A DNA stretch of 64,000 bases from an unidentified bacterial endosymbiont (GTDB lineage: Bacteria > Pseudomonadota > Gammaproteobacteria > Enterobacterales > Enterobacteriaceae), in contig NZ_OU963893.1 of assembly GCF_918797525.1 (NCBI RefSeq), forward strand, positions 2,914,001-2,978,000, written 5' to 3'. Of the stretch, positions 12,457 to 20,690 are shown piece by piece; position 1 is the first letter of the stretch; each line of letters starts with the position of its first letter. The position numbers and the translations under genes were made by a program. A model generated the notes under the pieces. The model had not been told where the DNA came from. It was given only the letters and a program-made list of their open reading frames with translations, and ran no database searches.

Positions 12457-14190
12457 GTGAATATTCAGGCTCTTCTCATTGAAAAAGTCAGTCAGGCACT
12501 GATTGCCGCAGGTGCGCCTGCGGATTGCGAACCGCAGGTTCGTCAATCAGCGAAAGTACAGTTTGGCGACTATCAGGCTAATGGCGTGATGGCAGTAGCG
12601 AAAAAACTGGGCATGCCGCCGCGACAACTGGCTGAGCAGGTACTGACGCATCTGGACCTCACCGGCATTGCCAGTAAAACTGAAATCGCCGGTCCGGGCT
12701 TCATCAATATTTTCCTGGAGCCTGCGTTCCTGGCAAGCCACGTTGACGCCGCGCTGAAGTCTGACCGCCTGGGCGTTTCTCAGCCAGAAGCCCAAACCGT
12801 AGTCATTGATTACTCAGCCCCTAACGTAGCGAAAGAGATGCACGTAGGCCATCTGCGTTCCACCATCATCGGGGATGCGTCTGTTCGCACACTGGAATTT
12901 CTCGGACATAAGGTGATCCGCGCTAACCACGTGGGTGACTGGGGTACGCAGTTCGGTATGCTGATTGCTTACCTGGAAAAACAGCAGCAGGAAAACGCGG
13001 GCGAAATGGCGCTGGCGGACCTGGAAGGTTTTTACCGCGAAGCGAAAAAGCATTACGACGAAGATGACGTTTTTGCCGAGCGCGCACGCAGCTACGTGGT
13101 AAAACTGCAGGGCGGCGACAGGTACTTCCTGGAAATGTGGCGCAAGCTGGTCGACATTACCATGTCCCAGAACCAGTTGACCTATAACCGTCTTAACGTC
13201 ACCCTCACCCGCGACGACGTTATGGGTGAAAGCCTGTACAACCCAATGTTGCCGGGCATTGTGGCAGACCTGAAAGCTAAAGGTCTGGCGGTAGAGAGCG
13301 AAGGTGCAACGGTGGTGTTTCTTGATGAATACAAAAACAAGGAAGGCGAACCGATGGGCGTGATCATCCAGAAAAAGGATGGCGGCTATCTCTACACCAC
13401 TACCGATATCGCCTGTGCGAAATATCGCTTCGAGACCCTGCATGCTGACCGCGTGCTCTATTACATCGACTCCCGTCAGCACCAGCACCTGATGCAGGCA
13501 TGGACCATTGTACGTAAAGCTGGCTATGTACCGGATTCCGTGCCGCTGGAACACCATATGTTCGGGATGATGCTGGGGAAAGATGGTAAACCGTTCAAAA
13601 CCCGTGCGGGCGGTACCGTGAAGCTTTCTGATCTGCTGGACGAAGCGCTGGAACGCGCCCGTCGTCTGGTCGCAGAGAAGAACCCGGATATGCCAGCCGA
13701 CGAACTGGAAAAACTGGCCAACGCCGTGGGGATCGGCGCGGTGAAATATGCCGACCTCTCCAAAAGCCGTACGACCGATTACATCTTCGACTGGGACAAC
13801 ATGCTGGCGTTTGAAGGCAATACCGCGCCTTACATGCAGTATGCCTACACCCGCGTGCTCTCCGTGTTCCGTAAAGCGAATATCGACGAAAGCGTGCTGG
13901 CGAATGCGGCCGTAACCCTAACTGAAGATCGTGAAGCCCAGCTGGCGGCGCGTTTGCTGCAGTTTGAAGAGACACTGACGGTAGTCGCGCGTGACGGTAC
14001 ACCACATGTGATGTGTGCTTACCTGTACGATTTGGCGGGTCTGTTCTCTGTCTTCTACGAGCATTGCCCAATTTTGTCTGCGCAAAGCGAGGCGGTACGC
14101 AATAGCCGCCTGAAGCTGGCGCAACTGACGGCCAGGACCCTGAAGCTGGGTCTGGATACCCTGGGTATCGAAACCGTAGAACGGATGTAA
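12457..14190 (+). CDS. argS: Arginyl-tRNA synthetase ArgS
   Basis: The 577-residue class I synthetase has the E. coli length. It starts with GTG ([15 protein letters not shown]), as the E. coli gene does. The HIGH-type signature appears as [15 protein letters not shown]. The DALR anticodon-binding domain follows [13 protein letters not shown] and ends at LGIETVERM. Like other ArgRS enzymes it lacks a canonical KMSKS. It charges tRNA-Arg in the cytosol, needing tRNA for arginine activation. Confidence 0.99.
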   Translation: MNIQALLIEKVSQALIAAGAPADCEPQVRQSAKVQFGDYQANGVMAVAKKLGMPPRQLAEQVLTHLDLTGIASKTEIAGPGFINIFLEPAFLASHVDAALKSDRLGVSQPEAQTVVIDYSAPNVAKEMHVGHLRSTIIGDASVRTLEFLGHKVIRANHVGDWGTQFGMLIAYLEKQQQENAGEMALADLEGFYREAKKHYDEDDVFAERARSYVVKLQGGDRYFLEMWRKLVDITMSQNQLTYNRLNVTLTRDDVMGESLYNPMLPGIVADLKAKGLAVESEGATVVFLDEYKNKEGEPMGVIIQKKDGGYLYTTTDIACAKYRFETLHADRVLYYIDSRQHQHLMQAWTIVRKAGYVPDSVPLEHHMFGMMLGKDGKPFKTRAGGTVKLSDLLDEALERARRLVAEKNPDMPADELEKLANAVGIGAVKYADLSKSRTTDYIFDWDNMLAFEGNTAPYMQYAYTRVLSVFRKANIDESVLANAAVTLTEDREAQLAARLLQFEETLTVVARDGTPHVMCAYLYDLAGLFSVFYEHCPILSAQSEAVRNSRLKLAQLTARTLKLGLDTLGIETVERM

Positions 14191-14196
14191 TAAAAA

Positions 14197-14217
14197 GTCC
14201 GCCTCACTGAGGCGGAC
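14197..14217 (-). terminator. Intrinsic terminator after the DM9-repeat gene
   Basis: A perfect 10-bp stem, gtccgcctca (14197-14206) with tgaggcggac (14208-14217), has a single-base nominal loop. On the minus strand it runs into five T (14192-14196). It ends the accessory transcript converging on argS. Confidence 0.8.
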
Positions 14218-14236
14218 AGCCTTCCTAAAACGCGTG

Positions 14237-14674
14237 TTACTCTGCTAGCAGAACTTCATAATCCTCTACGTCCCACTCTTTACCCTGGTAGCTAATGCTG
14301 CAGCCCTTTCTCAGATGCGTGCCTGCCTTACCGATAAACAATCCGTTCGGGAATTTTGCGCGCGCAACATAGAGTAATCTGCCGTCGGCTTCGCGCCCCG
14401 CCTGCATTGCGTTATGGGGAATATCGCGACCGTTGACCCGAACCCATTTTACTGGCCCGACGTATAACTCGAACTCACGACAAACATGCTCTTCACCGTC
14501 GTATGGAATATGGGCGCCAAATCCATAGACCAGCTTGCCCGGATGAACACCTCCATTGTATTTTGCACGGATAATAAATAATGGAATAGGTTTGCTGGTG
14601 CCAGGCGCTTTATTTTCATAACCTGCAACCGGAGAATCCAGAGCAATACAAACGTCAGTAGATGATTTCCACAT
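14237..14674 (-). CDS. DM9-repeat (DUF3421) protein, putative lectin-like
   Basis: The 145-residue protein contains two DM9-type repeats. The first has PLFIIRAKYNGGVHPGKLVYG and HIPYDGEEHVCREFELYVG. The second has WVRVNGRDIPHNAMQAGREADGR and LLYVARAKFPNGLFIGKAG, ending with SISYQGKEWDVEDYEVLL. DM9 proteins are best known from insects, molluscs and parasites, where some bind mannose; bacterial members are scattered. There is no signal peptide. The start has AAGGA upstream. It follows the cystatin-like gene by 49 bases in the same direction, so one operon is likely. It is absent from this place in E. coli and is AT-richer than argS. The function (glycan binding, defence or host interaction) is inference. 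Confidence 0.75.
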   Translation of the reverse strand: MWKSSTDVCIALDSPVAGYENKAPGTSKPIPLFIIRAKYNGGVHPGKLVYGFGAHIPYDGEEHVCREFELYVGPVKWVRVNGRDIPHNAMQAGREADGRLLYVARAKFPNGLFIGKAGTHLRKGCSISYQGKEWDVEDYEVLLAE

Positions 14675-14723
14675 GATAACATTCCTTATTAGACTGCGAT
14701 TTTACTCAGGCAAACGACAATCG

Positions 14724-15011
14724 TTAGATATCCGAAATAGAATGAACAGAAATTTCATTCTCCAGATTTTGATAAATAACGACTTTAGTAAGTGTTGTCT
14801 GCGCACCAGGATAGACAAGGCGCTTCGTTGCAATAAAGATATGCAACTGCCCTGCCACGAGCTGATTCCCCACGTAAAGCAAAGGGAAACACTCAATGCC
14901 AACGGTGTCAGCGAAAGCGCGTTCAAAAATACCTGACTGCTCCGCAGACATCTTTTCAGCTTGCTTATTTACGGCTGGGTTAATATTAATACCGCCCGGA
15001 ATATCATTCAT
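14724..15011 (-). CDS. Cystatin (stefin)-like cysteine protease inhibitor
   Basis: The 95-residue protein has the marks of a stefin-type cystatin: an N-terminal Gly pair (NDIPGGININP), a helix with A-E-K--, and the central loop QLVAG in a beta-hairpin (LLYVGNQLVAGQLHIFIA). This corresponds to the QVVAG wedge of family I25 inhibitors. A later strand, TKVVIYQNLENEISVHSI, fits the cystatin pattern v-v-v-q-L. There is no signal peptide or disulfide; the single Cys lies in GIECFPLL. A strong GGGAGAGG precedes the ATG. Cystatins block papain-like proteases, and they are rare and patchy in bacteria. Whether it acts on an internal or host protease is unknown. Confidence 0.7.
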   Translation of the reverse strand: MNDIPGGININPAVNKQAEKMSAEQSGIFERAFADTVGIECFPLLYVGNQLVAGQLHIFIATKRLVYPGAQTTLTKVVIYQNLENEISVHSISDI

Positions 15012-15038
15012 ATTACCTCTCCCTGTATATACTTAAGA

Positions 15039-15100
15039 ATTATCTTAACGCGGTCTAAAAATACGAAATAAGCGTGTAATATTATGTGCTCAGCATCACA
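15039..15100 (-). promoter_or_regulatory. Putative class I CRP-activated promoter of the cystatin-DM9 pair
   Basis: On the minus strand TGTGATGCTGAGCACA (15085-15100) differs from the CRP consensus TGTGA-N6-TCACA at one base. A -10-like GATAAT lies at 15039-15044, and a weak -35 (TTCGTA) 17 bases upstream of it. With transcription starting near 15031, the CRP site would be centred at about -61.5, the classic class I position. Confidence 0.6.
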
Positions 15101-15180
15101 TTTTTATCTCTATTACAAAATTAACCCTTAAATACATTCACAAGATAAATATACTATGGGGAATCATTCCCTGAATAACT

Positions 15181-15207
15181 AAAAAAAAAGCCTCTATGAA
15201 AGAGGCT
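15181..15207 (-). terminator. Intrinsic terminator of the rhi operon
   Basis: The stem agcctct (15189-15195) pairs with agaggct (15201-15207). On the minus strand a run of at least eight T follows (15181-15188). It lies just after the hydrolase gene and separates it from the downstream cystatin promoter. Confidence 0.85.
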
Positions 15208-15230
15208 TTAAATTTGAAATTTTAGGTCAC

Positions 15231-16370
15231 TCAGAAATATTTGCGTAGATACTCCGTCAAACACAGGATCGCCATCGCCTGACCATAGGGCATCGAGGTG
15301 AGCGGGATCTGGCGATAAAACGCCAGATTACTTCCCATCCCTGTACCGAACGACGTTTGCAACAACTCCCCTTCCGCCGAGATGTTTTTCACAATACCGC
15401 GAATCGCTTTATCGGCAACGTGTGCATACGCTTCCCCAACATAGCGCTTGCGTACCGCTTTCAGAATACCGTATGCAAATCCGGCGGTTGCCGACGCTTC
15501 CAGATAAGAGTTCGGATCGTCAAGCAGGGTATGCCACAGGCCGCTCTCATCCTGACATTTTGCGAGGGCCGCAATCTGTGCATTGAGCACCTGCACCAGA
15601 TAGCGCCGCACGGCGTTATTTTCCGGCAGATCGACCAGCTCCAGGAAGTCCGGGATCACAATAGTCAGCCAGCTATTGCCGCGCGCCCAGCGGGCATTGG
15701 CAAAGTTGTGATTGCCCTCGTAGTTCCAGCCGTGGAACCACAGCCCTGTTTCACGGTCCATCAGGTTTTGGACATGCAGCAGGAACTGATAAACGGCTTC
15801 CTCAATGTATTCGGGCTTGTTCAACAGCTTGCCAATTTTGGCGAGCGGCAGCACTGTCATCATCAGCGTATCGTCCCACATCTGCTGATGGTTCTCTTCC
15901 GCCAGAGTAATATGCTGCATGCCGCCGTGATCGGTCCGCGGCATCTCGACCATCGCCCACTCAGCCCAACTCTCCAGCCACGGCAGCCAGGCGGGGTTTT
16001 TGGTTTCTTCGTAACGACAGGCGAGCGTCAGAAACGGAGACATCGTATTGACGTTTTTGGTGGTCGCGCCTTCGGTAAAACGATCGGCGAACCAGTTATC
16101 AATAATGTCTCGCATGCCCTCGTCGCCGGTCTGGCAATAATACTGCCAGATGCCGTATAAACCGACGCCATGCGTCCACTCCCATCCGGCCCAGCCCTTG
16201 GTGTCGATCACCCGTCCGTCGTCCAGCCGCAGCAAAAATTCACCCGTTTTGTCGTGAATGTTGACCAGGTTATGCGTCACCTTCTGAATCAGCGATTTAA
16301 GCTCATCCCTGGCGATAAAGCGCTCCGGCTGACGCAGTAACGGGCTATGTTTGACAGGCCAAACTTTCAT
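15231..16370 (-). CDS. GH105 unsaturated rhamnogalacturonyl hydrolase (RhiN-like)
   Basis: The 379-residue protein is an (alpha/alpha)6-barrel hydrolase of family GH105, which removes the unsaturated galacturonic residue left by rhamnogalacturonan lyases. Supporting motifs are GWEWTHGVGLYGIWQYY, MWDDTLMMTVLPLAKIGKLL (carrying the catalytic Asp region) and FANARWARGNSWL. No signal peptide is present, so it acts in the cytosol on imported oligomers. It lies 4 bases after the sugar symporter gene, matching the Dickeya rhiT-rhiN pair. Which uronide it prefers is not settled by sequence. This region is an insertion relative to E. coli. Confidence 0.88.
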   Translation of the reverse strand: MKVWPVKHSPLLRQPERFIARDELKSLIQKVTHNLVNIHDKTGEFLLRLDDGRVIDTKGWAGWEWTHGVGLYGIWQYYCQTGDEGMRDIIDNWFADRFTEGATTKNVNTMSPFLTLACRYEETKNPAWLPWLESWAEWAMVEMPRTDHGGMQHITLAEENHQQMWDDTLMMTVLPLAKIGKLLNKPEYIEEAVYQFLLHVQNLMDRETGLWFHGWNYEGNHNFANARWARGNSWLTIVIPDFLELVDLPENNAVRRYLVQVLNAQIAALAKCQDESGLWHTLLDDPNSYLEASATAGFAYGILKAVRKRYVGEAYAHVADKAIRGIVKNISAEGELLQTSFGTGMGSNLAFYRQIPLTSMPYGQAMAILCLTEYLRKYF

Positions 16371-16374
16371 AATC

Positions 16375-17958
16375 TTAACCTCTGTTGTATGTCGAATTCA
16401 GTACCGCCGGTTCCTTCAGCGAAGGCGCCGCGGGTTTATTGCGATTGAGATAACCAATGTTGTTATTGCCCCACAGCGACGCATACGGCATACCGGCCAG
16501 CATTTCGACGGTTGCGCGGGCCTGCGGCGTCGCACTTTCTGGAATGGCGCGGCCAGACTCACGCATTTTTGCCGTCTCTTCACGCAGCGTACTGTGGGTT
16601 TGTAGATTGAGTTTGAAACGCAGGGAGACCAGGAAACCACAGAACAATACCGCTATAGTGCCTACGCTCAGGATCAGCAGAATGGTGTGGCTCACCTCTG
16701 CGGGCTGAATTTTTTGACCGCTCACAAAGCCGGACAACTGCATCACAATCCCCACCAACATCACCGCCCCCGCCTGAGAGGCTTTACGCGTCAGGGTCAT
16801 GATGCCAGCAAAGATCCCTTCGCGGCGCTGGCCGGTGATCACTTCGTCTACGTCAGCAATATAGGTGTAAGTGTTCCACGGCACATAGTTAATACCGCCG
16901 CGGCCCAGGCCAGCGACTGCAGAGACCAGCAACAGCAGCGAGTAGATATCACTCAGGCCGGCATAATAGAGTAAGGCGTAAGAAAGTGAAGCCAGACCGA
17001 ACAACACGACCACCAGGCGGTAGGACGGCGCAGGCCCAAAGCGAATGCAGAGCGGCATCATGGCAATAACCGCCACGAACTGGAAGATGGCCATAGTGCC
17101 CAGCAGGTTGGACGCCATAGAGGCTTCCTGCATTAACACGAAGACCACGTAGTAGGTAAACACGGCGTTGAAAACGTCCTGCGCGATGTAACCGCCCAGG
17201 TACATGCCGAGGTGCTGGCGAAAAATTCGAATGCGCAATGTCGAGCTTAACTCGATAACCAGGCGGTTGAGGCTCTGCCCCAGCGTCAGTTTTTTCTTTT
17301 CCTCTTCGGCACGCAGCGCGGCTTCAGTCCACTCTTCACGCGGACGCTCCCAGGTAAAGAACCAGACGAAGATCAGCATCAACGCGCACAGAATCGAGAA
17401 GACCAGGCTCGCATAAAAGAAGGAGACCGCGTTGTCTTTGCCGAAGTGCGTGAGCAGGATCCCCGGCAGGAATGAGGCCAGAATCGCCGACATCTGGGCC
17501 ATGGAAATACGCGCCCCGGAGAATTTGGTCTTCTGCCTGAAGTCATCGGTCATTTCCGGCACCAGCGTTTCATACGGCACCAGAATCATGGTGTATACCA
17601 CATCGAAGACCAGATAGGTCAGCAGGTAGTACCAGAAACTCATGTCTCCGACCCACATCAGGGAATAGCTGAACACGCACGGAATACCCAGCAGAATGAA
17701 GAATTTGCGTCGGCCAAAGCGCTTGCCAGGCCAGGTGCTGCCAAAGTTATCGGTCATAAAGCCCATCAATGGGCTGACAACGGCATCCAGCACCCTTGCC
17801 GCAGCAAAGATGAAGGTTGCCTCAATAGGCGAGAGTCCGCAGAAGGTGGTGTAGAAGTAGAGCAGCCAGGCCGCCGTCAGGGCGGTCGTTCCCGCACCGA
17901 GGAAATCGCCTGACCCGTATGCAAGGTAGTTTGCGAGTCCGATTTTACGTGTTTTCAT
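16375..17958 (-). CDS. GPH-family rhamnogalacturonide/oligogalacturonide symporter (RhiT-like)
   Basis: The 527-residue membrane protein has about 12 helices and the glycoside-pentoside-hexuronide:cation symporter pattern (GSGDFLGAGTTALTAAW, then RVLDAVVSPLMGFMTDN). It resembles RhiT, which imports oligomers released from the pectin backbone. The long hydrophilic tail (about residues 460-527) is a feature of this subgroup. The start was placed at ATG 17958; an in-frame TTG three codons upstream is the alternative. It is in an operon with the GH105 gene, so uptake and cleavage are coupled. Confidence 0.87.
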   Translation of the reverse strand: MKTRKIGLANYLAYGSGDFLGAGTTALTAAWLLYFYTTFCGLSPIEATFIFAAARVLDAVVSPLMGFMTDNFGSTWPGKRFGRRKFFILLGIPCVFSYSLMWVGDMSFWYYLLTYLVFDVVYTMILVPYETLVPEMTDDFRQKTKFSGARISMAQMSAILASFLPGILLTHFGKDNAVSFFYASLVFSILCALMLIFVWFFTWERPREEWTEAALRAEEEKKKLTLGQSLNRLVIELSSTLRIRIFRQHLGMYLGGYIAQDVFNAVFTYYVVFVLMQEASMASNLLGTMAIFQFVAVIAMMPLCIRFGPAPSYRLVVVLFGLASLSYALLYYAGLSDIYSLLLLVSAVAGLGRGGINYVPWNTYTYIADVDEVITGQRREGIFAGIMTLTRKASQAGAVMLVGIVMQLSGFVSGQKIQPAEVSHTILLILSVGTIAVLFCGFLVSLRFKLNLQTHSTLREETAKMRESGRAIPESATPQARATVEMLAGMPYASLWGNNNIGYLNRNKPAAPSLKEPAVLNSTYNRG

Positions 17959-18125
17959 TGCCGTCAACCCTAATAAGTTTTAGGAGACTCCCTGTAAGCA
18001 AACCTCATCCGGGAGTTTTTACACGGCTACAGTAAAATTATCGCACTGTTGATACCTTTCTGTTTCTGCCATCGCAAAGTGGCCGATGGCAAAAATGCAA
18101 AGAGTGTCGCTACGCGTGTCACTGA

Positions 18126-18146
18126 TTTATAAAACAGCGTTTCTTT
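18126..18146 (-). promoter_or_regulatory. Putative KdgR operator upstream of rhiT
   Basis: The core AAAACAGCGTTTC (plus strand, 18131-18143) matches the KdgR-type palindrome GAAAC-N3-GTTTC at all but one position, within an A/T-rich frame. KdgR represses pectin catabolism in enterobacteria, which fits the downstream genes. The 261-base gap between flhE and rhiT also holds a hairpin (18068-18090) with no obvious role. Confidence 0.5.
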
Positions 18147-18219
18147 TGTATCAAAAGGCGTAGTCAATTTTGCGAGCCAGCCTTCAGAATTGCCTGACGA
18201 CTGGCCAAAAGGCAGGCGG

Positions 18220-18612
18220 TTAGCGGTAGTTAACGATGACAGCGTTGCTCTGAACTTTCAGCGCCGGGATCAGCCTTCCTCCGCCCGGCACTTCCCAGAT
18301 AAAACGCAAAGGCTCCAGCGCAGGCACACCATTAAGTCCCTGGGTGGTGCCATTTTCGCCTTCGATTTCGGTGCATCGGGTTTGGGAGCAGAGGCGCACC
18401 CGCAGTCCGGCAGGCGTTGGACCAATCAATTTATAGTTCCAGACCACCAGCGTCATAAGCCCGGAAACCGGCTCTGCCGGTGACAATGGCCGGGAGGAGA
18501 TCGCCACTCCGCGATTGCTGAGCGTCACCCCGATGCTGCTGGCTTGCCATGTCCCTTCGCCAGCGGCCTGAGCCGCCAGCGGTAAAAATACGATCCATAG
18601 CCATTTGCGCAT
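18220..18612 (-). CDS. flhE: Periplasmic flagellar protein FlhE
   Basis: The 130-residue protein has a signal peptide (MRKWLWIVFLPLAAQAAGEG) and two Cys (LCSQTRC) that may form a disulfide. FlhE is a periplasmic protein linked in Salmonella and E. coli to preventing proton leak through the flagellar export gate. Its ATG overlaps the flhA stop (TAATG), so it is the last gene of flhBAE. Confidence 0.95.
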   Translation of the reverse strand: MRKWLWIVFLPLAAQAAGEGTWQASSIGVTLSNRGVAISSRPLSPAEPVSGLMTLVVWNYKLIGPTPAGLRVRLCSQTRCTEIEGENGTTQGLNGVPALEPLRFIWEVPGGGRLIPALKVQSNAVIVNYR

Positions 18613-20690
18613 TATTTCCCTCCAATGGTGGCCGTCATGCGTATATGGCGATTGTCCGACAGTTCCATGTTCGACAGCACCACCAGTTGGCTCAGACTGC
18701 GGCGCAGGAAGCGTGACAGCAGCGGTCGCAGCGCATGGTTAACCAGCAGAACCGGCGGCGCGCCCAGCATTTCCTGACGCGCCAGCGCTTCCTGCGTTTG
18801 CGCCAACAGGCGATCGGCCAGGCCTGGCTCCAGACCGCCCCCGCCCTGCAGCGCCTGCAACAACAGACGCTCAAGCGGAGTATCCAGCCCAATCACCTGT
18901 ACTTCTCCGGTCCCCGGGAACCATTGCTGGGTGATGGCCCGGCCCAGCGCCACGCGCACCACCGCCGTCAGTTCATGCGGATCGTTTTGCAGCGGGGCAT
19001 GCTCGGCCAGCGTCTCCAGAATGGTACGCATGTCGCGAATCGGGACTTTTTCATCGAGCAAGTTTTGCAGCACCTTGTGCAGCGTCGTAAGCGTTACCAC
19101 GCCAGGCACCAGATCTTCCGTCAGCTTCGGCATCTCCTGCGTCACACGGTCGAGCAGTTGTTGGGCTTCCTGGCGGCCAAAGAGCTCTGCGGAGAACTGA
19201 CCAATCAGATGATTCAGGTGCGTTGCGACCACGGTACTGGCTTCGACCACGGTATAGCCCTGAATTTGCGCCTGCTCTTTCAGCGCGCTCTCGATCCAGA
19301 TTGCCGCCAGACCAAACGCCGGATCGACAGTTTGCTCGCCCGGCAACGTGCCTGCGGCGGTGCCTGGGTTAATCGCCAGCCAACGGCCCGGGTAGGCATC
19401 CCCGCTGCCAATTTCCACTCCTTTCATCAGAATGCGGTAACGCGCAGGCGGAAGATCCATGTTGTCACGGATGTGAACCACCGGCGGTAGAAAGCCCATA
19501 TCCTGGGCGAATTTTTTACGAATACTGCGGATACGGCCCAGCAGTTCGCCATCCTGCTGGAAATCCACCATCGGGATCAGGCGATACCCCACTTCCATTC
19601 CGAGGGAATCTTCCAGTTGCACATCGTTCCAGGTCGCTTCTACCGCCTGGGTATTTTCCGGCATTTTCACCGGCGCAGGCTCAGCGACCGGTTTCATCTC
19701 CCGCCCGCGCATCCACCAGGCAAGCCCCAGCAATGCTGCGGTGAACAGCAGAAACACCAGGTTTGGCATGCCCGGCACCAGGCCGAGCAGCCCCAGCACA
19801 GCCGCGGACAGCAACATCACGCGCGGGTTGCTGAAGAGCTGGCCGACCATCTGCTCGCCGACGTCCTGATCGGTGCTGACGCGCGTAACGATAACACCGG
19901 CGGCGGTGGAAATAACCAGCGCCGGGATTTGCGCGACCAGGCCGTCACCGATGGTCAACAGCGTGTAGCTTTCCGCCGCATGCCCCATGTCCATGCCATG
20001 CTGCAGTACGCCTACCAGCAGGCCACCCACCACGTTGATCACCATGATGAGGATCCCGGCGATGGCATCCCCGCGCACAAACTTACTCGCCCCGTCCATC
20101 GAGCCGTAGAAGTCTGCTTCCTGAGTCACTTCTGCCCGGCGTTTTTTGGCTTCATCTTCGGCAATCAGCCCGGCGTTCAGGTCGGCATCAATGGCCATCT
20201 GCTTACCCGGCATCCCGTCCAGCACGAAGCGTGCGCCCACTTCCGCAATACGTCCGGCACCTTTGGTAATAACCATAAAGTTGATGATAACGAGGATAAC
20301 AAACACCACGATACCGATGGCAAAGTTTCCGCCCACCAGGAAGTGGCCGAAGGCCTCAACCACTTTACCTGCCGCCGCCGCGCCGGTATGGCCTTCCATC
20401 AAAATGATACGCGTAGAGGCGACGTTAAGCGCCAGCCGCAGTAGGGTGGTGAACAACAAAATGGTCGGAAACGCCGCGAACTCCAGCGTACGCTGGGTAA
20501 ACATCGCCACCAGCAGCACCATGATGGAGAGTGCTATATTAAAAGTGAAAAGCAGGTCGAGGATGAACGCCGGCAGCGGCAGTACCATCATCGACAAAAT
20601 CAGCAGGATGAGGATCGGCCCGGCCATAATCTGCCATTGTGTCGATTTCATGTTGCTCGGCAGGCGCAACATTGCCACCAGATTAGCCAT
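18612..20690 (-). CDS. flhA: Flagellar type III export gate protein FlhA
   Basis: The 692-residue protein has the E. coli length. About eight N-terminal membrane helices (to about residue 330) precede a large cytosolic domain that forms the nonameric export ring and docks chaperone-substrate complexes. The conserved FHIPEP-type loop, here AGRIAEVGARFVLDGMPGKQMAID, is intact. The start overlaps the flhB end by eight bases. Confidence 0.98.
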   Translation of the reverse strand: MANLVAMLRLPSNMKSTQWQIMAGPILILLILSMMVLPLPAFILDLLFTFNIALSIMVLLVAMFTQRTLEFAAFPTILLFTTLLRLALNVASTRIILMEGHTGAAAAGKVVEAFGHFLVGGNFAIGIVVFVILVIINFMVITKGAGRIAEVGARFVLDGMPGKQMAIDADLNAGLIAEDEAKKRRAEVTQEADFYGSMDGASKFVRGDAIAGILIMVINVVGGLLVGVLQHGMDMGHAAESYTLLTIGDGLVAQIPALVISTAAGVIVTRVSTDQDVGEQMVGQLFSNPRVMLLSAAVLGLLGLVPGMPNLVFLLFTAALLGLAWWMRGREMKPVAEPAPVKMPENTQAVEATWNDVQLEDSLGMEVGYRLIPMVDFQQDGELLGRIRSIRKKFAQDMGFLPPVVHIRDNMDLPPARYRILMKGVEIGSGDAYPGRWLAINPGTAAGTLPGEQTVDPAFGLAAIWIESALKEQAQIQGYTVVEASTVVATHLNHLIGQFSAELFGRQEAQQLLDRVTQEMPKLTEDLVPGVVTLTTLHKVLQNLLDEKVPIRDMRTILETLAEHAPLQNDPHELTAVVRVALGRAITQQWFPGTGEVQVIGLDTPLERLLLQALQGGGGLEPGLADRLLAQTQEALARQEMLGAPPVLLVNHALRPLLSRFLRRSLSQLVVLSNMELSDNRHIRMTATIGGK

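Noticed and set aside
14673..14936. Plus-strand open frame over the cystatin gene and the gap
   Set aside because: No Shine-Dalgarno, no domain; the minus-strand frames have strong ribosome sites and family motifs.
18735..20444. Long plus-strand open frames opposite flhA
   Set aside because: They are mirror frames of a well conserved GC-rich gene; composition is His/Arg/Gln-rich and no known domain or ribosome site is seen.
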